The notes below the pieces were generated by a model. The model did no database searches. It saw only the letters and a program-made list of their open reading frames with translations, and had not been told where the DNA came from. From assembly GCA_018001225.1 (NCBI GenBank), contig JAGNIJ010000003.1:1-64000 (forward strand): DNA of 64,000 nucleotides, given 5' to 3'. The position numbers and the translations under genes were made by a program. The DNA is from Kiritimatiellia bacterium (GTDB lineage Bacteria > Verrucomicrobiota > Kiritimatiellia > CAIQIC01 > JAGNIJ01). Shown here one piece after another: positions 52,655 to 60,277 of this stretch (the stretch's first letter is position 1; each line of letters begins with the position of its first letter).

Positions 52655-53850
52655 TCGCCCGGGAAACATCACAACCGCTCGCCGGACCCTTTGACCGCAC
52701 CCGCCGTTTTCCCTCGATCGTGGGCGCGCCGGCCGATCCGGTCTCGCGCCTCGCGGCGCTGGGCGTGATCGTCGCCGGCTGCGGCAGCGTCGGCCTGACC
52801 CTCGTCCTGCACCTGGCGCGGCTGGGCATCGGCCGGCTGCTCTGCATCGACGGCAAGAAGATCAAGCCCGAGAGCCTGCTGACCCACCCGGTCACCGCGG
52901 CGGAGCTCGGGCGCCCGAAGGCCGAGGTCGCCGTCGCGCTGGCGGAGCGGGCCAACCTGGAGGTGGACGCCCGCGCGTTCGTCGGCCGACTGGAGCAGCA
53001 AAGCCTCTACGACCTGCTCGGCTACGATTACCTGGTCGCGGCCGTGGACCATCCGCGGGCCGAGCTGGCGGCCGGCGCGGTCAGCCGCGCGCTGGGCATT
53101 CCCCTGCTGCGCCCGGCCGTCCACGGCGAGACGCTGACCGCGCAGGTGCAGTGCTTCGGCAACCGGGCGGAGGCGGACCCGTGCCCGGGCTGCCTGTTCG
53201 GGACGCGGGACTGGCGCGACCTCGACGCCGGGCGGCGTTTCGCCTGCGACGGCTCGGAACTGCCGCCGGGGACGGAGGCCCCGACGATGAGCCTGCCGAG
53301 CCTGTGCAGCCTGGCCGCGGACCTGTGCGCGCACCAGCTACTGCGCGACGCGCTCGCGCTCGGGCAACCCGTGCGGGACACGGCGATCTCCTACTCGGCG
53401 CTCGCCCACCGCGCGCTCGTCGGCCGGCTCGCGCGCGCGCCGGACTGCCGCGCCGCGCACCGCGTCCTGAAACCCGTGAAGATGCGGAAGCCCCTCGCCG
53501 CGTGCACGCCCGCGGATCTGCTCGAGGCCGCCGCGCTGCCGGCGGAGGCCGCGTACCTGGCCGTGGACGACGACTTCGTGTTCGTGGAGCTCGCGCACTG
53601 CCGCTGCGGGCGGGACCTGGCGCCCGGCCGGTTCACCCGGCAGCCCGACGCGCTGCCGGGCTGCGCCTGCGGCGGCCTGGCTGCCGCGGTCGGCATCGGG
53701 ACGTGCCGCGAGGCACCCTTGCGCGATTGGGCCGCGCGCCGCGCGGTCCCGCTGGCCGCGCTCGGTGCGGCGGAGGCCCGCTACGCCGTGCTCACGGCGG
53801 GGCCGGACGGCGTACTGCTCCACGGCCCGGGAAAGGAGCACACGACATGA
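52651..53850 (+). CDS. ThiF/E1-like ubiquitin-activating enzyme (set 1)
   Basis: 399 residues. A Rossmann ATP-binding domain of the ThiF/MoeB/E1 family: glycine motif GCGSVG (residues 43-48), LLCIDGKKIKPESLLTHPV (family DxDxVxxSNLxRQ region), LVAAVDHP, then a Cys-rich zinc-site candidate (CPGC near residue 188) and CSLAADLCAHQ. A distinct C-terminal domain has two further CxC pairs (HCRCGRD, GCACGG). E1 enzymes adenylate the C-terminus of a ubiquitin-like protein and pass it to an E2, whose gene overlaps this one by 4 bases. The catalytic Cys is not assignable by eye. Confidence 0.88.
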   Translation: MIARETSQPLAGPFDRTRRFPSIVGAPADPVSRLAALGVIVAGCGSVGLTLVLHLARLGIGRLLCIDGKKIKPESLLTHPVTAAELGRPKAEVAVALAERANLEVDARAFVGRLEQQSLYDLLGYDYLVAAVDHPRAELAAGAVSRALGIPLLRPAVHGETLTAQVQCFGNRAEADPCPGCLFGTRDWRDLDAGRRFACDGSELPPGTEAPTMSLPSLCSLAADLCAHQLLRDALALGQPVRDTAISYSALAHRALVGRLARAPDCRAAHRVLKPVKMRKPLAACTPADLLEAAALPAEAAYLAVDDDFVFVELAHCRCGRDLAPGRFTRQPDALPGCACGGLAAAVGIGTCREAPLRDWAARRAVPLAALGAAEARYAVLTAGPDGVLLHGPGKEHTT

Positions 53851-54461
53851 AACTGAACGCGCTGGACCGGATCGAGTTCGACGCCGCGTCGATGAAGAGG
53901 ATGGATGACGCCCGCCGGAAGATCGACGCCTCCACGACCTGGGGGCGGCGCAAGCTGGCGGAATACGGCGACGTCGTGAAGCTGGACCAAGCCGCGCGAT
54001 ACCGGATGAAGCTCGCGGACTGCCAACTGGCGGCCGCGCCGCTGCACATGATGGTGGCCATGAACGTGCCCGTGCCCCGGACGCCGAACACCGACGGCGA
54101 ACTGCGCACGGGCGAACTGGCGGTCCTGGGCATCGTCTATCCCGAGGATGTGCTGCGGCAGCCGCTTCCCGGCTCGTTTTTTGTCGAGGTGCTGTACCCG
54201 CCGGACGTCTTCCATCCGAACTGCGCGCCGGGCCCGCGGCAGCAGTTGTGCCTCGGCGCCGTCATGCCGCGCGGCATCCCGGTGCGGGAAATCCTCCTGC
54301 TCTCCTACGCCGCCCTTTGCGGCCAGAGCGTGACGATCGACTTCACCGATCCCGTGGGCGTGCTCAACCTGGAGGCCTGCCGGTTCTTCGAGGCCCATCC
54401 GGCGGCCCTGCCGCTGACGACCGAGCCGTTCCTGCGCCGCGAGGAGAATGCCGATGCCTGA
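53847..54461 (+). CDS. E2 ubiquitin-conjugating enzyme-like protein (UBC fold)
   Basis: 204 residues. The UBC landmarks occur in order: strand FFVEVLYPPDVF, the HPN tripeptide (H123-N125), the catalytic cysteine C135 in QLCLG ten residues later, and a C-terminal region with FTDPVGVLNLEACRFFEAHP, matching the eukaryotic pattern of a Pro/Asn-rich loop then a helix. An N-terminal helical extension of about 60 residues precedes the fold. Retention of HPN is unusual for bacterial E2-like proteins and suggests real isopeptide-forming chemistry. It is coupled by ATGA overlap to E1 and overlaps the next gene. Confidence 0.88.
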   Translation: MKLNALDRIEFDAASMKRMDDARRKIDASTTWGRRKLAEYGDVVKLDQAARYRMKLADCQLAAAPLHMMVAMNVPVPRTPNTDGELRTGELAVLGIVYPEDVLRQPLPGSFFVEVLYPPDVFHPNCAPGPRQQLCLGAVMPRGIPVREILLLSYAALCGQSVTIDFTDPVGVLNLEACRFFEAHPAALPLTTEPFLRREENADA

Positions 54462-55218
54462 TGCCCGTGTCCAGATGCCCGCCCGGCCCGTCCGCGCGCA
54501 CCGGCCCGCCCGGCGCGGCGCTACGCTCCACCGGGAACCCGGCGGCTGGTCGCGGCTGATCCGGCCGGCCGCGGCGCGGGAGATCTCGCTGGACCGGGCG
54601 GCACAGCGCCCGGCCCTGTGGCGGCCCATCCTGTCGCCCAATCGCCGACGGGGTTCATGGGCGGCGGACTTCCCCACCCTGCGGCTGGACTCCGAAGATC
54701 ACGCCGTCCTGGCCGACTGGCTGCGGGCCGCCTTCTCGGCCGCGCCCGCGGCTCCCTCTATGTGGACCGCGCCCGCGGAGACGGACCTGGCCGAATGGAT
54801 CCCGCCCGCTGCCCGGACGCTCCGGTGCGGCCGGGAACTGCGCGAGCTTCGCGTCCTGCGCGAAGAGCACGCGCTCGTGCTGCGCGTCGCGCTCGCGCCG
54901 CCGTTTCCGGCGACGGCGCCGGGCGGGGCGTTGGCCGAGCGGATGCTGCTGGACTGGCAAGAGCGAGTTCGAATGGCGCGCATCGTGGCGGACCCGACGG
55001 AAGGGTTCGTCGCCGAGACGGACCTGACGGGCGCGCCCGCGGCCGTGGCGGAGTTCCTGGTTCAAGCGGCCGCGGACTGCCTTCGGCATGCCGTCGGCCC
55101 GATCCTGCCCGCGCTGCGGCGGCTGCGGGAAAATATGCCTTGGCTGGCCGGCATCGCCTTCCTGTGGGATCGGCCGGCCTTAACGGAAGACACCAACCGG
55201 AAAAGGAGAAAACCATGA
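54454..55218 (+). CDS. Unknown protein between E2 and ubiquitin-like genes
   Basis: 254 residues from the ATG at 54454, which has GGAG at ideal spacing; an ATG two codons earlier is possible. A basic N-terminus (RAHRPARRGATLHREPGG) precedes an alpha/beta domain. The second half (LRELRVLREEHALVLRVALA, MARIVADPTEGFVAETDL, AAADCLRHAVGPILPALRRL) loosely resembles YbjN/type-III-chaperone-like folds, which appear in some bacterial conflict and ubiquitin-like loci; this is low-certainty. It overlaps E2 at its start and the Ubl gene at its end, so it is certainly part of the operon. Confidence 0.7.
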   Translation: MPDARVQMPARPVRAHRPARRGATLHREPGGWSRLIRPAAAREISLDRAAQRPALWRPILSPNRRRGSWAADFPTLRLDSEDHAVLADWLRAAFSAAPAAPSMWTAPAETDLAEWIPPAARTLRCGRELRELRVLREEHALVLRVALAPPFPATAPGGALAERMLLDWQERVRMARIVADPTEGFVAETDLTGAPAAVAEFLVQAAADCLRHAVGPILPALRRLRENMPWLAGIAFLWDRPALTEDTNRKRRKP

Positions 55219-55481
55219 CGGAAATGATCAGGATGAAAGCCACGACGCTGGACGGCGACGCGAGTCTCGAGATGGACGTCGCTCCCACGGCGCAGACGAG
55301 CGAGGTGATCCAGTCGTTCACCTCCGCGTTCCAGCTCCCGCAGAACGTGCCGTGGAGCTTCCACCGGTCCGACACGGGCGAGTTCCTGGCCGCGACCGAC
55401 CGGCCCATCGGTTCGTACGTGGAAGCCGATCACAGCCGGATGCTGGAAGTCACGCTGACGCCGAACCCGAAGGCGGCGTAG
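55215..55481 (+). CDS. Ubiquitin-like beta-grasp protein 1
   Basis: 88 residues with the beta-grasp order: two starting strands (IRMKATTLDGDASLEMDVAP), a helix (TSEVIQSFTSAF), then LDxx-type strands and a final strand MLEVTLTPN. It resembles YukD/EsaB-like ubiquitin folds more than ThiS. The C-terminus is PNPKAA with no di-glycine, so either it is not conjugated by the usual route, a C-terminal residue other than Gly is used, or it is trimmed first. AAAGGAG precedes the ATG, which overlaps the previous stop. Confidence 0.78.
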   Translation: MTEMIRMKATTLDGDASLEMDVAPTAQTSEVIQSFTSAFQLPQNVPWSFHRSDTGEFLAATDRPIGSYVEADHSRMLEVTLTPNPKAA

Positions 55482-55539
55482 CCGGGGTGAGGCCGGCCCC
55501 GGGCGCGGGCCCGGGGCCGGAGGAGCCCGGAAAGGAACC

Positions 55540-56613
55540 ATGTCCGCCCGTCTGGAATTGCTGGACCAGGCCACCGGCCGCGTGCTGCTCGAGCGCCCGT
55601 TGCAGCCCGCCGACCTGGCGCTGTGCGGCTCGGAATTCTGGCGCGAACAGTTCCTGCGCCGCGGCCGCCCGGACGTGACGTTCGAGGATCTCGACCTGGC
55701 GCTCGTGCTTGGGCGCTTCGTGCCGGGACTCGACCGGGGCTTCGCGCTCCGGGGCCGCGTCCGGGATTCGGCGGAGCCCTGGGCCCGCCTGGAGTTTCTG
55801 CCCCCGGCCCTGCAGGTCGTGTGGCTGGAAATGACCGCGGCGCTGATGAAGAGCCGGCCGGCGGACCCGGACGCCCGGGTCTCCGGCCGGATCGTGATCG
55901 ATGCCAAGGGCCTGCCGCTCGGCGACGCCTTCCACCGGCCGGGCGTGACCTACCGGCCGCCCGGGTTGCTCCGCTATCCCTTGCGCCGGTTCCCCGAGCC
56001 GGCGAACCGCGAGGCCCCCTGGCCGGCGCCGTTCCCGGTGTACTACCTGGCCGGCGCGCGCGAGCGCGCGGAGCGCTTCGCCCGGCTCGGCGCGGCGCAG
56101 TCGCCGCCGGTGGAGACCGGATGCTTCCTGCTGGGCCATCCATGCTCCTGTCCCGAAAGCGGCGAACTGTTCCTGGTGATCACGGAGGCCCTGCTGATCG
56201 AGGGCGCGGAAGCCGGCCCCTACCACATGGAAATGACCGGCCGCGCGTGGGCCTCGCTGCAGGCGATCCTGCGCCGACGCCGCGAATCCGGGTCGGTTGC
56301 GCGCCCGGTGGGGTTCGCGCACGGGCACCCCTTCCTGCCGGGGATGGACGCCTCGGCCTGCCCGGACTGCGCGCGGCGGAAAGAATGCGACGTGACCTCC
56401 GTCTTCATGTCGGAAGAAGATCGGCGGTGGATGGCCTCCGTGTTCGCGCACCGCAGCCCGTGGCAGGTGGCGCACGTCTTCGGGCTCGACGCGCGCGGCG
56501 GCCCCGCCGAGGGGCTGTACAGCCTGGAGGGCGGCGCCTGGGAGGCGAGGACGTACAACGTGATTTCGCGGCGGCCCGAAGATTTTCCAATCCACCCCGG
56601 GGAGGATGCATGA
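55540..56613 (+). CDS. JAMM/MPN metalloprotease-like protein with Cys insertion (set 1)
   Basis: 357 residues. An unknown N-terminal domain (1-170) precedes a JAB/MPN domain: Glu192 in ETGCFLLG, H261-G-H263-P, then S291-E-E-D294, i.e. all four zinc/catalytic positions of the JAMM motif. The usual about 10-residue gap between HxH and S is stretched to 28 by an insert with C274, C277 and C283 that may form its own zinc site. JAMM enzymes cut isopeptide bonds or trim Ubl C-termini. GGAAAGGA precedes the ATG; the stop overlaps the ATPase start. Confidence 0.83.
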   Translation: MSARLELLDQATGRVLLERPLQPADLALCGSEFWREQFLRRGRPDVTFEDLDLALVLGRFVPGLDRGFALRGRVRDSAEPWARLEFLPPALQVVWLEMTAALMKSRPADPDARVSGRIVIDAKGLPLGDAFHRPGVTYRPPGLLRYPLRRFPEPANREAPWPAPFPVYYLAGARERAERFARLGAAQSPPVETGCFLLGHPCSCPESGELFLVITEALLIEGAEAGPYHMEMTGRAWASLQAILRRRRESGSVARPVGFAHGHPFLPGMDASACPDCARRKECDVTSVFMSEEDRRWMASVFAHRSPWQVAHVFGLDARGGPAEGLYSLEGGAWEARTYNVISRRPEDFPIHPGEDA

Positions 56614-58274
56614 AAAAGCGCGACCGCACGACGCTGGGCGACCTGTTCAGCCTGGCCCCGAAGGAAACCGACGCCGCCACGCGGCTGGAGGAGAGCATCG
56701 AGGAATACGAGCAGCGCAAGGAGGAGTTGAGGTCCGGCCCGGCGCGGCCCGCCGTGTTCCTGGGCATCATGCCGGGCTTCGGTCCGCACACCCGCGCGCT
56801 GTGCGTGTTCGAGGACGGGACCGAGGCGATCCCCGTGGTCCTGGACCCGGAGCTGGCCACGGCCCTGGCGCCGGGCGACCAGGTGCTGGTGGACCACCGC
56901 GCGACGGCGCTGCTGGGCCTGGACGGCGCGCGACCGCACGCGGGCGAAACGGTGCGCCTGGAGCGGACGCTCTCCGAAACCCTGGTCGAAGTCTCCAGCC
57001 GGGACGAGCGTCATGTCCTGCATTGCACGCGCCGGCTCGCTCGGCGGGTCGCCGCGGGCGAGGTCCGGCCCGGGGCGCTGCTGATCGCCAACCTGCGCCA
57101 GCGGGTGGCGTTCGCGGACCTGCCGGAATCCAACGAGTTTTCCTGGTTCAAATTCCTGGACCGCGCGCCCATCCCCGACATCGTCCCGGCGCGGGACATC
57201 GGCGGCCCGCCGGCCCTGATCGAGGAATGCCTGCAGCACCTGGACCAGGAACTGCGCGCCCCCGGGGTCCGCCGCCGCTACGGCCTTCCGCGCTCGGCCT
57301 TCCACCTGCTCGTCGGGCCGACGGGCACCGGCAAGACGCTGGCGATCCAGGCGATCCTGCGCGGGGCGGCCGAGCTCATGGCCCGGGCGCTCGGCGTGCC
57401 GCCGGCCCAGGTCCCGCCGCGCGTGATCCGGTTCCGGCCGGACCAGCTGTTGAGCCCCTGGCTCGGTACTTCGGACGCCAACGTGGCGCGCTGCTTCGAC
57501 GAGATCGGCCAGCTCGCCCGCGCGCCCGTCCGGGGCGCGCACGGCACCGCCGTGCCGCTGCCGGTCATCGTCGTCGGCGAGGAAATCGAGGGACTCGGCC
57601 GGCACCGCGGCACGGACCACGACGGGGTCTATGACCGGATCCTCACAACGTTTCTTCAACGCCTGGACCCGTCGCGACCGGAGTTCCGCGACCACGCGAT
57701 CCTGTGCCTCTTCACGAGCAACGCGCCGCACCTGCTGGACGCCGCGATGCTGCGGCGCTGCGGCATGCGGACGCACCGGTTCGGCCGCCTCGCCCGGCGC
57801 CGGGAGTTCCAGGCGGTCGCGGACACGCAGTTGAAGCGGGTGCCGCTGGCGGGCGCGGCGACGGCGGAGGAGCGGACGCGCGAAACCGTGCTCGAACTCG
57901 CCGGCTGGCTGTACGCGGCCGAGGACCCGGAGGCCGTGGCCGAACTCCAGTACGTGGGCTCGGGCGAAACGGTCCCGGTCCGGCGGCGGGACTTCCTGAC
58001 GCCGGCGGTGGTCAACCGCGCCGTGATCCAGGCGTCCGAGGAAGCCTGCCGCCGGGAGGCGGCGGGCCTCGAACCGGCCGGCGTGACGGTCGAGGAACTG
58101 AAGGACGCGCTGGACCGGCAGGTCCGCGACCTGGCGGCGCAGTTGACCGAGCACAACGCCCGCGAACATCTCGATTTGCCGGACGGCCGCCGCGTGGGGG
58201 CGGTCCGGCGAATCCGCCCGCCCGTCGTGCCCCGGCACGCGGCGGTCCGGGCGACGGCAGAGACACACCCATAA
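56610..58274 (+). CDS. ARC/Mpa-like AAA+ ATPase
   Basis: 554 residues. An N-terminal coiled coil (ATRLEESIEEYEQRKEELR, about 23-42) is followed by OB-like beta regions (VFLGIMPG, LAPGDQVLVDHRATALLGLD) and one AAA+ domain: Walker A GPTGTGKT (236-243), Walker B VIVVGEEIEGLGRHRG with E324-E325 in place of Asp-Glu, and a late arginine-rich RRCGMRTHRFGR. This order, including the ESNEFSWFKFLDRAPIPDIVPARDIGG linker style, is that of proteasomal ATPases (ARC/Mpa/PAN), which unfold tagged substrates. No HbYX tail or proteasome genes are seen. The stop is 13 bases before Ubl 2. Confidence 0.85.
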   Translation: MKKRDRTTLGDLFSLAPKETDAATRLEESIEEYEQRKEELRSGPARPAVFLGIMPGFGPHTRALCVFEDGTEAIPVVLDPELATALAPGDQVLVDHRATALLGLDGARPHAGETVRLERTLSETLVEVSSRDERHVLHCTRRLARRVAAGEVRPGALLIANLRQRVAFADLPESNEFSWFKFLDRAPIPDIVPARDIGGPPALIEECLQHLDQELRAPGVRRRYGLPRSAFHLLVGPTGTGKTLAIQAILRGAAELMARALGVPPAQVPPRVIRFRPDQLLSPWLGTSDANVARCFDEIGQLARAPVRGAHGTAVPLPVIVVGEEIEGLGRHRGTDHDGVYDRILTTFLQRLDPSRPEFRDHAILCLFTSNAPHLLDAAMLRRCGMRTHRFGRLARRREFQAVADTQLKRVPLAGAATAEERTRETVLELAGWLYAAEDPEAVAELQYVGSGETVPVRRRDFLTPAVVNRAVIQASEEACRREAAGLEPAGVTVEELKDALDRQVRDLAAQLTEHNAREHLDLPDGRRVGAVRRIRPPVVPRHAAVRATAETHP

Positions 58275-58287
58275 AAGGAGAACGAAG

Positions 58288-58593
58288 ATGGAAATGACAC
58301 GGACCAGGGAACGGGGAACGGCGATCGCGGGGCTGCCGCTGTTCGGCGGCGACGACCCGGAACCGGCGGCGGGCATCGGGCTGACGATCCAGTCCGGACC
58401 GTTCAGCCAGCATGTCACGGTGCCGGCGGGAACGACGGTCGGTGAAATCCGCCGCCGCTTCGGCGTGCGGCTGCACATCGCGCCGGGCAGCGCGGCGCAA
58501 CTGAACGGCGATCTCGCGGCGGACGAGGCCACCGTCCGCGCGGGCGAGTTCCTGACGTTTTACCCGCGCGCGGGGGAGAAGGGCGCGGCCTGA
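58288..58593 (+). CDS. Ubiquitin-like beta-grasp protein 2
   Basis: 101 residues. After about 25 flexible residues the beta-grasp fold is visible: strands LTIQSGPFSQHVTV, a helix TTVGEIRRRFG, then LNGDLAADEATVRAGEFLTF as the closing strands. It is similar in style to prokaryotic ubiquitin-like/MoaD-type proteins and PRTRC protein C. The tail ends RAGEKGAA, with a single Gly before Ala-Ala, so no processed di-glycine is apparent. AAAAGGAG sits upstream. It begins the second E1/E2/JAMM/Ubl set. Confidence 0.75.
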   Translation: MEMTRTRERGTAIAGLPLFGGDDPEPAAGIGLTIQSGPFSQHVTVPAGTTVGEIRRRFGVRLHIAPGSAAQLNGDLAADEATVRAGEFLTFYPRAGEKGAA

Positions 58594-58611
58594 CGCGGGG
58601 GGGACGAGACC

Positions 58612-59559
58612 ATGGAGACGCTGACCATCTCGGGGACCGAGATCACGGCGCGCACGGCGGAAGGCCTGTCGGCCTCGATGCCGCTGCGCGAGTTCACGGC
58701 CGGCCTGCAGCCCGCGCGGACCGGCCTGGAGGAGGTCGTCTATCCCGACGGGGTCAAGCACGTCTGGACGCGGCACCCCATGGCCATCCTGCTCTACGAG
58801 CGCCCGCCGCAGGCGGTGCGGGTCCGGTGGATCGCGCCGGACTCGCCCGCCACCCACGGCTATGCCACCCGCTACCGCGAGTACAAGATCAGCCTGCCCT
58901 ACCTGGTGATCTTTGCCGTCTTCGCGGTCCGCGACACCGAGGTCGGGCTCCGCCTGACGCAGCGGTGCGAGGTGTTCTTCCGCCGCGAGCCGCTGGCCAG
59001 CCTGGCGGACGAGCTGCTCTATCCCTGCCTGCTGAATGCCACGAAGCACAAGCCGCCCGACCGCGTGATCCCCTACTCCGCCGCCGACCCGCGCGCGGTC
59101 GCCGTGCCGGGCAAATGCCTGTCGTGGTTATGCTCCCAGCACCTTCCCCTGGCGCCGTTCGATCCGCTGCCGATGAACGCGCGCATCCGCGCAAGCCTGG
59201 CCGGGCTCGTCGAGCACCTGCTCTACTCCGGGTTCAACCGCAGCTCGGACAGCGGCACATGGCCCGGCGAGGAAGCGAGCTGGTTTACGATCTACCAGAA
59301 GCTGGGCGTGGACTCGCGGGTGGCCTCGCCCGAGGCCTGGGCGCAGGCCACGCGGGGGAACCCCGATTTCATTTTCGACGTGCCGTTTCTGCGGACGGGC
59401 TTCCCGGCCGGCGAGGTGGCCGAGCGGCTGTTCCGGGAGTTCAACGCGGCCGTCCCGCCGGCGGAGACCTCGCGGGACCTCGCGCGGCGGGTCTTCATCC
59501 GCGCGCCGGCCCGGCGGTTCAACTACCCGCACCGGATGTGGGCTTCGGAGGGCACCTGA
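58612..59559 (+). CDS. Prok-E2_D/PRTRC protein B-like protein (set 2)
   Basis: 315 residues. The central part resembles the divergent bacterial E2 family D found as PRTRC protein B: strand KISLPYLVIFAVFAVRD, then LTQRCEVFFRREPL, LADELLYPCLLNATKHKP, CLSWLCSQHLPLAPF. The lone CxxC-like Cys pair (CLSWLC) and YPC are candidate active cysteines, though no HPN is present. It sits between Ubl 2 and a JAMM gene exactly as expected for a PRTRC-like cassette. The E2 role is inferred from family and context. Confidence 0.7.
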   Translation: METLTISGTEITARTAEGLSASMPLREFTAGLQPARTGLEEVVYPDGVKHVWTRHPMAILLYERPPQAVRVRWIAPDSPATHGYATRYREYKISLPYLVIFAVFAVRDTEVGLRLTQRCEVFFRREPLASLADELLYPCLLNATKHKPPDRVIPYSAADPRAVAVPGKCLSWLCSQHLPLAPFDPLPMNARIRASLAGLVEHLLYSGFNRSSDSGTWPGEEASWFTIYQKLGVDSRVASPEAWAQATRGNPDFIFDVPFLRTGFPAGEVAERLFREFNAAVPPAETSRDLARRVFIRAPARRFNYPHRMWASEGT

Positions 59560-59560
59560 C

Positions 59561-60277
59561 ATGAGCATTCCCGTCTACCTCAAGAAAGCGGAGGGCGAAC
59601 CCGAGCCGGCCGAGGAGGTGTACTACCTGCTGACCGGCGACGGCCTGTTCCTGAACCGCCATACCCCGTTCTTCTCGTCGAGCGTTCCCGCGCCCGGCGG
59701 CCCGCCCGCCCTGCGCCGGCACCGGGCCTGGCTGGAAAACCGGTTCCCCACGATCCCGGGCGCGCTGCTGGAGACCGTCGTCGGATTCTTCGACCTCGTC
59801 TGCCGCCGCAACGCGAGCGAGGCCATTGTGCTGCTGACGTGGAACAGGCGGACTGGCTACGACGTGCTCGTCCCCGAGCAGCAGGCCACCGGCGGACAGT
59901 GGCTCGGGGGCCGGCCCGTCCCGCTGCGGATCGATTACCAGGTCCCCCCCCTCCCCGCCGGCGCACAACTGGTCGGCGACATCCACAGCCACGGCCCGCT
60001 GGGCGCCTTTGAAAGCCCGCTGGACCGGCAGGACCAGCGGCAGTTGGCGGGTCTCCACGTCGTCGTCGGGCACCTCGACCTGCTCCGCGAGCCGCCCGAC
60101 CTCTTCGCCACGATCGCGGTGGACGAATTCGCGTTCGAGGTCCGGAACCCGATCAGCCTGTTCGAGGGCTACCGCGGCCGGCGGCCGGAGGACGTGCCGC
60201 CGGAGTGGCTGGAGCGGGTGCGGTTCGAGACGGGGGCCCTCTATGCCGAGCGCGGCGTCCGGGAGATGTGCCCATGA
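59561..60277 (+). CDS. JAMM/MPN protease, canonical motif (set 2, PRTRC protein A-like)
   Basis: 238 residues. The full JAMM motif is present with normal spacing: Glu87, H142-S-H144, x7, S152-P-L-D155. The surrounding strands (EAIVLLTWNRRTGYDVLVPEQ, QLVGDIHSHG, GLHVVVGHLDLL) match the JAB domain of PRTRC protein A and Rpn11/CSN5 relatives. It should be an active zinc isopeptidase. GGAGG precedes the ATG by 8 bases and the stop overlaps the second E1 start. Confidence 0.87.
   Translation: MSIPVYLKKAEGEPEPAEEVYYLLTGDGLFLNRHTPFFSSSVPAPGGPPALRRHRAWLENRFPTIPGALLETVVGFFDLVCRRNASEAIVLLTWNRRTGYDVLVPEQQATGGQWLGGRPVPLRIDYQVPPLPAGAQLVGDIHSHGPLGAFESPLDRQDQRQLAGLHVVVGHLDLLREPPDLFATIAVDEFAFEVRNPISLFEGYRGRRPEDVPPEWLERVRFETGALYAERGVREMCP

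Noticed and set aside
56610-58593. A Pup-type modifier partner for the ARC-like ATPase
   Set aside because: No short disordered protein ending GGQ or GGE is present; both candidate modifiers are beta-grasp proteins.
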